DNA of 33,615 nucleotides, from IMG/VR virus record IMGVR_UViG_3300047510_003180, positions 1 through 33,615 of that record; one strand, written 5' to 3'. The stretch's first letter is position 1. Each line of letters opens with the position of its first letter. The position numbers were made by a program, and so were the translations under genes. The DNA comes from a virus. The notes below the pieces were generated by a model. The model made no database searches and was not told the DNA's origin. It saw only the letters and a program-made list of their open reading frames with translations. Below, in pieces: positions 25,436 through 31,968 of this stretch.

Positions 25436-26988
25436 GGTTCAATAGCCATTTGTCTCCAACCACCACCTAGATAAACTACCGCCTGTTGCTTACCAGGCGC
25501 CGTTGTTGGATTCCAACTTGTACCGTCAGCAATAGCTACCATGCCATTTGCAGGAGTTGCTGGGGGTGCTGTTAATACTGCTAATTTAGCAAAACCGTTA
25601 ATGTCTAGCGTTGCTGCTGGTGCTGAAAAACCACCATTAATAGAAACTCCGGTTTCTGTAATTTGAATACCTTTAGCCTGAGAAACATCATTATTAGGAA
25701 TCGTTACTAAAAATATTTTAGCTGGAGTATCACCGGATCCTACTGTGTCTACTTGAATTTCAAGTGCAGCAGAAGCTGTGTAAGTTGATCCGTCATAGGA
25801 TAACCAAGACTGTGACCAAATTGAATCTCCACTTGATAATACCGTGGGCGCAGCATCAGTTCCTCTGTGAGCATAACTTAGGAAAGTTGGAACTGACCCT
25901 GTTGTATTTTTAAGAAAGGTTTCAATAATGGGAGCTGATGAATTGCTGATTAATCTAATACCTGTATCGTCTACTGCTAATGAGCCGGATATTACTATTT
26001 CGCTTCCTGCAGAACTAGAAGTAATCGAGTTAGCAGAAATAGAAACAATGCCGTTGCTGATAAATGGATCTATTCCGCTTAATAATAGCACAGAGTTATC
26101 GTTGAATATCGATCCAACTACATCGCCTTCTAAACTACCTGTTACATTACCAGTTAAATTACCTGTTACATTGCCAGTTAAATTACCTGTTACATTGCCA
26201 GTTACTGAGCCTGTGAATACAGCATCGGTGCCGTTGGTTCCGGAATCTAATACCACCGCGCTATTTGCTGCTCTAACATCGCCTTTTAAATTTCCTACCA
26301 CATCGCCGATAAAGCCATCAGGAGCTGTAATCAAACCTGTACTCGAATTCACTAATACAGTACTGTCATCTGCTACGATATTGATATTATAATTACTGCC
26401 AGATACTACCCCGTCTCCTAACCCGGAACCGGAGCCTATTGCTACACCCCCAACAGTAGATCCTGCTGGTAAATTAATCGCAGATCCTGTAGCAGTGATA
26501 ACAGCGTTTCCTACATAAAGACTGGAACCGCTCAAATATAAATCTTTAAATCTTTTAGAAGCACTACCTAAATCATAGGTAGAATCTACATAAGGAATCA
26601 CATTGCTTCTAATAGTATTATCTAGATTAATTGCTCCTAGTATTCCATCTACTAATATTGTGCTAGTATCATCAGTGAATACTGAACCTTTAATATCTAA
26701 AACAACAACTCCACCTCCTACGGTCGCTGAAATTTTGTTAGCGGCGTCGTCATAAAAGAATGATATACCGGTGTGTGTACCAGATGAAAGAACGCTGGCT
26801 ACAGCATCTTGAGCATCCTCGATTCCGAACGATGATACTGTATTTCCGCCAAGAGTTCCGGTAATTCCCCCGTCTGCGCTGTCACCAACAAAAACCTGTT
26901 TTAATGTAGTATCATAGATCAATTCGCCTATGATGGGCCTAATTGATGTTCTTTCCGCTGTTGTTCCTCTGCGAATTTGTAAAGGCAT
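25432..26988 (-). CDS. Tail-fibre-like structural protein with Gly/Asn/Thr repeats
   Basis: 518 residues, acidic and Gly/Ser/Asp/Val-rich. It begins with MPLQIRRGTTAERTS and GELIYDTTLKQVFVGD, a module found at the N-terminus of many phage fibre proteins. The middle has xGNVTGNLTG repeats (three 24-base copies at 26135-26206) of the kind that form fibrous beta-structures. The C-terminal LDINGFAKLAVL and GGGWRQMAIEP end is typical of marine phage fibres. AGGAG at 26998-27002 is a good ribosome site, and CATAAATA at 27023-27030 is a T4-late-type promoter. It is the only clear structural protein here and a candidate substrate of the enzyme island (inference). Confidence 0.75.
   Translation of the reverse strand: MPLQIRRGTTAERTSIRPIIGELIYDTTLKQVFVGDSADGGITGTLGGNTVSSFGIEDAQDAVASVLSSGTHTGISFFYDDAANKISATVGGGVVVLDIKGSVFTDDTSTILVDGILGAINLDNTIRSNVIPYVDSTYDLGSASKRFKDLYLSGSSLYVGNAVITATGSAINLPAGSTVGGVAIGSGSGLGDGVVSGSNYNINIVADDSTVLVNSSTGLITAPDGFIGDVVGNLKGDVRAANSAVVLDSGTNGTDAVFTGSVTGNVTGNLTGNVTGNLTGNVTGSLEGDVVGSIFNDNSVLLLSGIDPFISNGIVSISANSITSSSAGSEIVISGSLAVDDTGIRLISNSSAPIIETFLKNTTGSVPTFLSYAHRGTDAAPTVLSSGDSIWSQSWLSYDGSTYTASAALEIQVDTVGSGDTPAKIFLVTIPNNDVSQAKGIQITETGVSINGGFSAPAATLDINGFAKLAVLTAPPATPANGMVAIADGTSWNPTTAPGKQQAVVYLGGGWRQMAIEP
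26135..26206 (-). repeat. Three 24-base tandem repeats in the fibre gene
   Basis: Three successive 24-base copies, differing at a few bases, encode an eight-residue unit (NVTGNLTG). A related NVTG block precedes them in the protein. Such repeats can change copy number by slippage and so alter fibre length. Confidence 0.85.
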
Positions 26989-27022
26989 AGTAATCGACTC
27001 CTGGAGCTATCTCTTGTTGTAT

Positions 27023-27030
27023 TATTTATG
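27023..27030 (-). promoter_or_regulatory. T4-late-type promoter for the fibre gene
   Basis: CATAAATA on the minus strand matches the T4-family late -10 element (TATAAATA) at 7 of 8 bases. A start about 6 bases on leaves a leader of roughly 30 bases with an AGGAG ribosome site 9 bases before the ATG. No -35 hexamer is evident, as expected for a late promoter. Confidence 0.6.
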
Positions 27031-27054
27031 CCGTCTGTTTCAGAACCTAGAGCC

Positions 27055-27082
27055 AAAAAATTAGGGCTCCGAAGAGCCCTAA
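27055..27082 (-). terminator. Rho-independent terminator after the metallophosphoesterase gene
   Basis: On the minus strand a perfect 9-bp stem (TTAGGGCTC paired with GAGCCCTAA) closes a UUCG tetraloop and is followed by six T. It lies 16 bases after the stop codon at 27099 and separates the sigma70-driven genes from the fibre gene. Confidence 0.92.
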
Positions 27083-27098
27083 AAGTACGTAGATAATG

Positions 27099-27704
27099 TC
27101 ACATCGTAGGACCGTTGCCGTTCCTAAACCCTATTTGCCCACCTTCTTCTTCGATGCGTTTAATAACATCTTCAAACAAAATAGGAGCAAAGTCCGGTGT
27201 TTGCTCTACACAAACACAATGATATCTAACATCGATCTCGTCGCTGTACAAGATTTCTCCTGTACGTACATCAACACCACGAGCTTTTTTTACACGATTA
27301 CTGTGTAAGTGTCCGTGTATATTAACACCGAAACGACCTAAACTTGCTTCGTGAACAGGAATATGACTTAATATCATTCCGTTCATAACGTGGTATGCAC
27401 GTAACTCACGGAAATACGTACGGTATTCATCGTCACGAAAAATATCGTGGTTTCCTCGGATTAATACTTTATCTCCGTTTAACCGGCCTAATGTTGCCAT
27501 CGCCTTACGGTTAATAACAACGTCACCTAAATGGTAAACTTTGTCAGTGGGCTTGACTCTTTCGTTCCAAGCCTTGATCATTGCTTCATCCATTTCGGCA
27601 GGGTCATTCCACGGCCTTAACTTTGTAACCCCATCGTCTCGAGTGAAACGGCACACGCCAGCGTGGCCGAAGTGCGTATCACTCACTAAAAATACGCTAG
27701 GCAT
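27099..27704 (-). CDS. Calcineurin-like metallophosphoesterase
   Basis: 201 residues with the complete metallophosphoesterase motif set: D9xH11 (SDTHFGH), HLGD with D61, GNHD at 84-87, H114 (LSHIP) and HGHLH at 130-134. It is expected to bind two metal ions and hydrolyse phosphomonoesters or diesters; related phage proteins are annotated as phosphatases of unknown target. It has a strong ribosome site (AAAGGAG) and its own consensus sigma70 promoter, and it ends at a strong terminator, so it forms a separate early-type transcription unit. G+C content is higher than in the radical SAM island. Confidence 0.88.
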   Translation of the reverse strand: MPSVFLVSDTHFGHAGVCRFTRDDGVTKLRPWNDPAEMDEAMIKAWNERVKPTDKVYHLGDVVINRKAMATLGRLNGDKVLIRGNHDIFRDDEYRTYFRELRAYHVMNGMILSHIPVHEASLGRFGVNIHGHLHSNRVKKARGVDVRTGEILYSDEIDVRYHCVCVEQTPDFAPILFEDVIKRIEEEGGQIGFRNGNGPTM

Positions 27705-27732
27705 AGTGCTCTCCTTTCTAGGTTAATGTGTT

Positions 27733-27761
27733 ATTATACTACGGTGTGCTCAAAATGTCAA
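27733..27761 (-). promoter_or_regulatory. Consensus sigma70 promoter for the metallophosphoesterase gene
   Basis: The minus strand has TTGACA (27756-27761), exactly 17 bases, then TATAAT (27733-27738): a perfect host-type promoter. The -35 box lies inside the 3' end of the upstream small gene. Confidence 0.9.
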
Positions 27762-28041
27762 CTACACGATCCTTTTGGTGTTGCTGGAAAGCCACACCTT
27801 TACTAAGCCATTCTTTAACTAGCGTAGAATTACCCCAACTACTGTATGGAGCATTGTCAAGTAGCCATTGGACAGTGCCGGGTAACATTTTTTTATTCCA
27901 TGGATCTGCATACAATACAGCACCAACTAGATCATTGGACAATACAGCCATACCAAAACTACCAGGTTCGAAACCATAATCAAAATATCGCTGGAATGCT
28001 TCTTGCATATCTACAGTCATTTCGTATTCTTCGCCCATCAT
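27739..28041 (-). CDS. Small protein of unknown function
   Basis: 100 residues, acidic, with aromatic residues (FDYGFEPGSFGMAVLSNDLVG, LYADPW). No family is recognised and there is no signal peptide or membrane segment. The start is ATGATG with AAAGGA upstream; either Met is possible. It lies 11 bases downstream of the SprT-like gene in the IF-1 operon. Confidence 0.6.
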   Translation of the reverse strand: MMGEEYEMTVDMQEAFQRYFDYGFEPGSFGMAVLSNDLVGAVLYADPWNKKMLPGTVQWLLDNAPYSSWGNSTLVKEWLSKGVAFQQHQKDRVVDILSTP

Positions 28042-28052
28042 TTATCCTTTTT

Positions 28053-28460
28053 TTATGCTATTGCTCTACGAAAAATTAATTCTTGTTTTGAAAATGCTTC
28101 CACTTCCCAAGGACAGTTTAGATACTTTGTCCTTTTATTATAGCATTTACCATTCCAATAATTTACACCTTTTTCGGTTTTAAGAATTCCCCTGGCTAAC
28201 TGTTTAACATGAACCATTTCGTGAGCTAGTGTAATTCCCATACGTTCTAAAGATTGAGGCTTTATTATAACGATAAGACCGCCTACTTGCCTAATGTAAG
28301 TAGTTTGGCCATCAGTATCTTCGTCTACATCACTTCTACTAACCTTTACAAATAGAGCTTTGCGACTCTTTGTTAGGCCTAATTGTTTTATCATTGAAGG
28401 TAATATTCCTTCAATGAATTGTTTAGTTCTTTTATTTCGTGCGTGAACTAGATACTGCAT
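28053..28460 (-). CDS. SprT-like zinc metallopeptidase
   Basis: 135 residues with a zinc-peptidase HExxH at 80-84 (LAHEMVHVKQ) and a later PWEVEAF segment whose Glu (E119 or E121) could be the third ligand, as in small SprT-like or minigluzincin-type domains. The preceding strand region (YIRQVGGLIVII) is in the expected place. It starts on the last base of the phosphatase gene stop codon region (1-base overlap), so it is coupled. Similar small peptidases are common in T4-like phages; the target is unknown. Confidence 0.68.
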   Translation of the reverse strand: MQYLVHARNKRTKQFIEGILPSMIKQLGLTKSRKALFVKVSRSDVDEDTDGQTTYIRQVGGLIVIIKPQSLERMGITLAHEMVHVKQLARGILKTEKGVNYWNGKCYNKRTKYLNCPWEVEAFSKQELIFRRAIA

Positions 28461-29023
28461 TAAATATCACCTTCTCTTTCTCTGCGAGCTCTGCGCTCTG
28501 CAGCCAGTGTAAAAACTTTTTCGTTGTCGTTGGTCCATTCTACAGTCTTAGGAAGAATGATTCCGAACTCAGTTGTTTGACCGTTAATGGTGTGAGGCTC
28601 ATTTTCGTCATAGGTCCAACCTAATGCCTTCATCATACGATGTTTTACCAGCAGGTTAGGGCTACGAAAAGCTTCAGTATCACGGAAGCCTAGCATAACA
28701 CCGATCTCACAAACAGCACCAGAGCGACAAACGCCTGCGTGGCAATGAACAACAACGTTCATACGCTGTTCAAATGCGTGTTGTAACAATCGAACAAGCT
28801 CGTCGGCCTGCTCTTGTGAACATCGCATCGCCTCATCTAAGACATGATCTTTTTCCTCAACATCCAAAAATTGGAATTGATGAACTTCTCGGAACTGATA
28901 TTTCGGGGTAGGAAAATCCCCAGGAGGATCGCAGATCTGTATCAACATAGAATTGATACCTGCATCAATATGGAAACCTTTACGTATATCGCTGAGTGCT
29001 ACGTTTTGTATCCAAGGTGCCAT
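28460..29023 (-). CDS. Dual-specificity protein phosphatase-like
   Basis: 187 residues with the cysteine-phosphatase loop CxxxxxR at C94-R100 (HCHAGVCRSG) and a possible general acid in FLDVEEKD (D54). It should dephosphorylate Tyr, Ser or Thr residues or small phosphates. The C-terminus is a basic tail (RRARRERE). Its ribosome site AAAGGAG is strong. It follows IF-1 by 12 bases. Confidence 0.8.
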   Translation of the reverse strand: MAPWIQNVALSDIRKGFHIDAGINSMLIQICDPPGDFPTPKYQFREVHQFQFLDVEEKDHVLDEAMRCSQEQADELVRLLQHAFEQRMNVVVHCHAGVCRSGAVCEIGVMLGFRDTEAFRSPNLLVKHRMMKALGWTYDENEPHTINGQTTEFGIILPKTVEWTNDNEKVFTLAAERRARREREGDI

Positions 29024-29035
29024 AGCACTCTCCTT

Positions 29036-29254
29036 TTACAATCTATATGTTACACGACCTTTGGTAAGATCGTAGGCACTTACTTCTATTTTAACTTTAT
29101 CACCTAAAATTATTTTAATCTTGTGTTGCTTTAATTTACCACCGGTATAACAAAGTATAGGATTAGGCATTTGCTCTAATTTAACTCGATACATACTACC
29201 GGGAAGAACTTCTTCTACAACTCCAACTAATTCTATTAAGTCAGATTTTGACAT
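29036..29254 (-). CDS. infA: Translation initiation factor IF-1 homologue
   Basis: 72 residues, the same length as Escherichia coli IF-1, and collinear with it: IELVGVVEEVLPGSMYRVKLE, then GDKVKIEVSAYDLTKGRVTYR, which matches the GDKVxVExxxYDLxKGRIxxR end of IF-1. IF-1 is an OB-fold protein that binds the 30S A site during initiation. Unlike cellular IF-1 it has a PNPILCYTGGK segment in the middle. No ribosome site stands directly before its ATG; a 9-codon upstream ORF overlaps the start. A consensus sigma70 promoter lies just upstream. It heads the operon with the phosphatase, SprT-like and small genes. Confidence 0.92.
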   Translation of the reverse strand: MSKSDLIELVGVVEEVLPGSMYRVKLEQMPNPILCYTGGKLKQHKIKIILGDKVKIEVSAYDLTKGRVTYRL

Positions 29255-29270
29255 AGGTATTTTTAATCAT
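29241..29270 (-). CDS. Nine-codon upstream ORF overlapping the IF-1 start
   Basis: ATG at 29270 reads nine codons (MIKNTYVKI) and stops with TGA at 29243-29241, inside the IF-1 gene in another frame. GGAG at 29280-29283 sits 9 bases before this ATG and about 25 bases before the IF-1 ATG. Ribosomes should therefore load on the short ORF and reach IF-1 by coupling or reinitiation. Translation has not been shown. Confidence 0.45.
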   Translation of the reverse strand: MIKNTYVKI

Positions 29271-29292
29271 TTTGTGATTCTCCGTTTATTAT

Positions 29293-29321
29293 ATTATAAT
29301 ATCTTTTTGATTATGTGTCAA
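29293..29321 (-). promoter_or_regulatory. Consensus sigma70 promoter for IF-1
   Basis: TTGACA (29316-29321), 17 bases, TATAAT (29293-29298) on the minus strand. The expected start near 29286 gives a leader of about 32 bases. The -35 box begins 2 bases from the CCA end of tRNA-Gly(GCC). Confidence 0.9.
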
Positions 29322-29322
29322 T

Positions 29323-29396
29323 TGGAGCGGGTAGCGAGAATCGAACTCGCAAATCAACTTTGGCAAAGTTGTAGGTTACCATTACATCATACCCGC
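29323..29396 (-). tRNA. tRNA-Gly (GCC)
   Basis: Acceptor GCGGGTA/TACCCGC, anticodon stem CAACT/AGTTG with loop TTGCCAA (anticodon GCC), T-loop TTCGATT, discriminator T and encoded CCA. It starts one base after the stop codon of the oxygenase gene on the same strand. Confidence 0.96.
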
Positions 29397-29397
29397 A

Positions 29398-29970
29398 TTA
29401 ATAATATTCGACATCTGCTGCTAGTATAAATCTATATTTGTTGCTTTGAACTATACCAGGTCTGTGCCATTTATCACCAGGATAAATTAACCAACTATAC
29501 TCCGAAGGTCTAACAAAAAATTTATTGTCGGACTCTAATCCGTCAGGAGCAAATTCTGTTCCGCAGTAGTCTAAGTCTTTGACATCATCTGGTATATGGA
29601 GATAAAATATTCCGCTCATTATTTTACCTTCGGGCTTCTGTGGATGCCAGTGATGGTGCCATAATTTTTCACGGTTTTCGGCACTTTCAAGATTTGTCAT
29701 GAACGACCAGGCCATCATATTAGATACTTTTACTTCTCGACCCAGATACATAAACACAGAAAATAAAAAGCTCATCCTGTATTTTAACCAAACTGGTTCT
29801 GGACGAGCGAAGATGTTTTCTTTAGTTTGATATTTGGGACTATTGGTAAAATAATTACCGTCTGAAATAATGTTCTTGATTGTACCTATAGCTGATTTAT
29901 TATCGTCTGCAGTGATTACAGAGTTAAAATCAAATTTCCGGAAGATATCGTTTTGATCTATGACTTGCAT
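29398..29970 (-). CDS. Putative 2OG/Fe(II) oxygenase inserted between two tRNA genes
   Basis: 190 residues. A histidine-rich WHHHWHP (about 104-110) precedes SGIFYLHIPDD, and PGDKWHRPG with H169 and R180 (KYRFILAAD) follows. This is the layout of the phage 2OG oxygenase family with H-x-H/D...H...R (PF13759-like). The ATG is 6 bases after the CCA end of tRNA-Gly(TCC), and the stop codon is 1 base before tRNA-Gly(GCC), so it sits as a cassette between the two with no room for an ordinary ribosome site. Confidence 0.72.
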   Translation of the reverse strand: MQVIDQNDIFRKFDFNSVITADDNKSAIGTIKNIISDGNYFTNSPKYQTKENIFARPEPVWLKYRMSFLFSVFMYLGREVKVSNMMAWSFMTNLESAENREKLWHHHWHPQKPEGKIMSGIFYLHIPDDVKDLDYCGTEFAPDGLESDNKFFVRPSEYSWLIYPGDKWHRPGIVQSNKYRFILAADVEYY

Positions 29971-29976
29971 TTTGTA

Positions 29977-30053
29977 TGGAGCGGGTAGGGAGAGTCGAAC
30001 TCCGCATTGTCAGCTTGGAAGGCTGCTGGACGCCCCTTGTCCTATCTACCCGC
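29977..30053 (-). tRNA. tRNA-Gly (TCC)
   Basis: Acceptor GCGGGTA/TACCCGC as in the other Gly tRNA, anticodon loop CTTCCAA (TCC), T-loop TTCGACT, CCA encoded. Its acceptor stem matches that of tRNA-Gly(GCC) although the D and anticodon arms differ. Confidence 0.95.
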
Positions 30054-30071
30054 ATATAACTATTTACACTG

Positions 30072-30146
30072 TGGCCTCGCCACCAGGAATCGAACCTGGA
30101 TTTAATTCTTAGGAGGAACTCGTTCTATCCATTGAACTACAGCGAG
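30072..30146 (-). tRNA. tRNA-Arg (CCT)
   Basis: Acceptor CTCGCTG/TGGCGAG, anticodon stem AGTTC/GAATT with loop CTCCTAA (anticodon CCT, reading AGG), T-stem CCAGG/CCTGG, discriminator G, CCA encoded. The 5' end abuts the TAA stop of the small gene 30147-30329 with no gap. Confidence 0.94.
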
Positions 30147-30329
30147 TTAATCTTCATCCGGTGGATTGGCCAACGGACTTGTAGATGGTTTTTTCTTTGA
30201 CCAAGATGAATAACTTTCACCTTCAACTCTCCCACTTTGATTTGGTTTGAGTTGTTGCACTACTCCGCCCTTAGCGAAAAATTCTTCTAGCGCTCGATCC
30301 AATGCTGCTTTTTCTTCTTCTTTAGTCAT
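30147..30329 (-). CDS. Small charged protein, unknown
   Basis: 60 residues: a helical acidic N-terminal half (TKEEEKAALDRALEEFFAKGG) followed by VVQQLKPNQSGR and a Ser/Pro-rich tail. The EEFFAKGGxVxQL pattern resembles a short segment seen in some small regulatory proteins, but no family can be named. AAAAGGC lies upstream of the ATG. Its stop codon touches the 5' end of tRNA-Arg(CCT). Confidence 0.55.
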   Translation of the reverse strand: MTKEEEKAALDRALEEFFAKGGVVQQLKPNQSGRVEGESYSSWSKKKPSTSPLANPPDED

Positions 30330-30347
30330 ATTGCCTTTTATAAAAAT

Positions 30348-30425
30348 TGGTCGGAGTACAAGGATTCGAACCTTGGACCCCCTGGTCCCAAACCAGGTGC
30401 GCTAGCCAGACTGCGCCACACTCCG
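30348..30425 (-). tRNA. tRNA-Pro (TGG)
   Basis: Acceptor CGGAGTG/TACTCCG, anticodon stem CCTGG/CCAGG with loop TTTGGGA (anticodon TGG), T-loop TTCGAAT, CCA encoded. Confidence 0.96.
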
Positions 30426-30432
30426 AATAAAT

Positions 30433-30506
30433 TGGTTGCGGGACCTGGAATCGAACCAAGGACTAGAGCTTATGAGACTCTCGAGATACCCCTTCTCCAT
30501 CCCGCG
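30433..30506 (-). tRNA. Initiator-type tRNA-Met (CAT) with non-standard anticodon stem
   Basis: The acceptor starts CGCGGGA and ends TCCCGCA-A-CCA, so C1 and A72 are unpaired, and the D-stem GAGA/TCTC has the A11:T24 pair: both are initiator hallmarks. The anticodon loop is CTCATAA. The anticodon stem is AGAGT/GCTCT, so only the middle of the usual three consecutive G:C pairs (30:40) is kept, with A29:U41 and U31:G39 on either side. It was probably derived from an initiator tRNA. Confidence 0.9.
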
Positions 30507-30510
30507 ATAA

Positions 30511-30677
30511 CTTTAGTTGATAGTACTCGCCGTCTATGACAACGTGTCTATTTAGGAGTCCGGTGCTTCCGTTCCACAGCATCTAACAACAGTTATTTCA
30601 GACCTAGTAACATGCCATACTATGTCGCGTAGTATATGCGTCCATATACGATACCTGTCGAGTGCTATCAACTAAAG
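30511..30677. ncRNA. Candidate structured RNA closed by a 19-bp inverted repeat
   Basis: Arms 30511-30529 and 30659-30677 pair over 19 bp with one exception (positions 30524/30664). In a plus-strand RNA that position is a U-G wobble, in a minus-strand RNA an A-C mismatch. Inside is a perfect 7-bp hairpin (GTATATG/CATATAC at 30632-30649) that competes with an 8-bp stem at 30617-30635. No ORF of note lies inside. The neighbouring genes are on the minus strand, so the direction is open. I could not match it to tmRNA, RNase P, 6S or a group I intron. Confidence 0.5.
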
Positions 30678-30861
30678 TGTCTAGCCACGGTTCCCTGTCC
30701 GCCCTAAACTGAGTTGTTACCCTGTCCACTGTATTTTGCTTCTGGTGCCGTTACAGTTCGTACCTAGGATTTTTCAAGTCGCTCCTAAAGAGAGCCTTGC
30801 GGTAGATCCTACACACCGTACCTTCTATCGCTTGGTAATGGCGCACTTTCTTCCTGAAAAG
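30678..30861. other. Non-coding stretch beside the inverted repeat
   Basis: 184 bases with no good ORF. On the minus strand it contains short local stems (GTAG-GAT-CTAC; GCTC-GAGC; CTGTA-TACAG) and a doubled GGACAGGG motif. It lies between the terminator-like hairpin after 30877-31455 and the inverted-repeat element, so it may be part of the same RNA or a tRNA precursor leader. Confidence 0.4.
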
Positions 30862-30881
30862 TGTAACAGGGGTCTGTTACA
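30862..30881 (-). terminator. Terminator-like hairpin overlapping the stop codon
   Basis: TGTAACAG and CTGTTACA form an 8-bp stem with a 4-base loop; on the minus strand it is followed by CTTTTC. The stop codon of 30877-31455 is within the stem. The T-tract is short, so it may only partly stop transcription or act as a processing or stability hairpin. Confidence 0.5.
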
Positions 30882-31455
30882 GTAAGCCTTCTGCCTGCAG
30901 GGTAGCCACTGTGTCATCAGCCAGAGGAATCTCTGTCTTGATGTTAAGCTCAAGAACCTCATCGTTGATCTTTTGCTTGGACTTCTTCAAGCTAAGGATT
31001 TCTCCTTTGGCCTGATCGATCTGTTCTTTACTGACCACAGTAGTACTCACTGTGTCACCGTAGCCGTAGATACGACTACGAGCTTCGTCCTTGAGACTTT
31101 TGATTTTCTCAAGTTTACCTTTAATCACTTCGAGATCAGTAAAAGGTTTTAGATCAGATAACTGTTCTAGTTGACCAATACGTTTATCGATAAATGCTGC
31201 TTTGGCCAAGGCAGTATCAATGCCGCTGGCCGCATTAGCTGTACCAACTAAGGCTCGAATGTTATACAGAGCCATTGTTAGTTTTTGACGACGAGCATCT
31301 GCAGCGAACAGTGCTTCGTTGGCTTTGGTTAGTTCAATTCCGGGATCCTGGAACTCGTTGAGTTCGACTGTGGTGTCGAACTTGATATTCTTTACTGCAT
31401 CGTTGATGCTGTTCTGGATGGTGTTGGCTTTCCTCAGAGTGATATTCATTCCCAT
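30877..31455 (-). CDS. Helical, probably coiled-coil protein of unknown function
   Basis: 192 residues, rich in Ala, Lys, Leu, Ile and Glu with long predicted helices: about residues 38-75, and 115-175 with heptad-like spacing ([33 protein letters not shown]). No enzyme motif, signal peptide or membrane segment. Its ATG overlaps the rpoZ 3' end by 10 bases with GGAAAAATCGAA upstream, so it is coupled to omega. Codon use is richer in G and C than in the left-hand island. Function not recognised; a partner of RNA polymerase or a virion protein are both possible. Confidence 0.6.
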   Translation of the reverse strand: MGMNITLRKANTIQNSINDAVKNIKFDTTVELNEFQDPGIELTKANEALFAADARRQKLTMALYNIRALVGTANAASGIDTALAKAAFIDKRIGQLEQLSDLKPFTDLEVIKGKLEKIKSLKDEARSRIYGYGDTVSTTVVSKEQIDQAKGEILSLKKSKQKINDEVLELNIKTEIPLADDTVATLQAEGLL

Positions 31456-31676
31456 TTCGATTTTTCCTTTTTCTTCAATTTAGTTAGATATTCTGATTTG
31501 GTATACTTGCCTTGTTCAATCTCTCTTAGAGCTGTAATAGTAGGTGATGCATCTTTTCCATCTACTCGTTGAATTGATCCGTTCTTTAATTCTCTAGCTC
31601 TCTGACTGGCAACTAAGACTAGATCAAATCTGTTACCAATTTGATTTACTGCTTCTTCTGATGAAATTCTTGCCAT
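31446..31676 (-). CDS. rpoZ: RNA polymerase omega subunit homologue
   Basis: 76 residues starting [20 protein letters not shown], which matches bacterial omega ([28 protein letters not shown] in E. coli reads the same way), then [14 protein letters not shown] and [13 protein letters not shown], equivalent to VIALREIEEG. Omega binds the beta' C-terminus and helps assembly and stability of RNA polymerase. The copy is slightly shorter than the E. coli protein at the C-terminus. It has a TAAGGA ribosome site and its own promoter. Omega is usually host-encoded, so a phage copy is unusual. Confidence 0.9.
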   Translation of the reverse strand: MARISSEEAVNQIGNRFDLVLVASQRARELKNGSIQRVDGKDASPTITALREIEQGKYTKSEYLTKLKKKEKSKWE

Positions 31677-31689
31677 CTTGTTTCCTTAT

Positions 31690-31718
31690 ATTATACTGAC
31701 GGGTCAACGAAAGGTCAA
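31690..31718 (-). promoter_or_regulatory. Sigma70-type promoter directly upstream of rpoZ
   Basis: TTGACC (31713-31718), 17 bases, TATAAT (31690-31695) on the minus strand, one mismatch in the -35 box. The start would be close to the TAAGGA ribosome site of rpoZ, so the leader is very short. Confidence 0.8.
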
Positions 31719-31968
31719 GTAATAGACCGGACAATAGACAACGAAAGGTTTGTAATCTTTCTTTGACAATGTGCAAATAACAATACACAGAGGTCTATAT
31801 ATTTCCGATTAACAAATGACATTCTATTAGGGTCGGATCACATAAACACGGTCCAATTTTCAAGGTTGGATTGTAAGTTCGGATTAGGCTGGTAGCCTAA
31901 GCCTGTGTCTGTGTCTATCCTCATCTACCTTTCATCTCACCGGTTGCGTATTGCTACACAACAAAACT
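31719..31968 (-). ncRNA. Candidate leader or small RNA between two promoters
   Basis: About 250 bases transcribed from the consensus promoter at 31969-31997 and ending at the rpoZ-proximal promoter. No ORF of note. It holds a perfect 7-bp hairpin (TTAGGCT-ACC-AGCCTAA), a 5-bp TCCAA/TTGGA stem and, near the rpoZ end, an 11-bp stem with two mismatches (31740-31770 region). CAACGAAAGG occurs twice near its left end (31705 and 31739). It could be a regulatory 5' leader of rpoZ or a stand-alone RNA. Confidence 0.45.

Noticed and set aside
25928-26392. Open plus-strand frame opposite the fibre gene encoding Pro/Val-rich repeats
   Set aside because: It is the mirror of the fibre repeat region, has no ribosome site, and the minus frame has a late promoter, ribosome site and fibre motifs.
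30507-30861. tmRNA, RNase P RNA, 6S RNA or group I intron in the untranslated stretch
   Set aside because: No tRNA-like 3' end with tag ORF, no RNase P P4 core, no long 6S-type single stem and no group I core elements could be found by eye on either strand.
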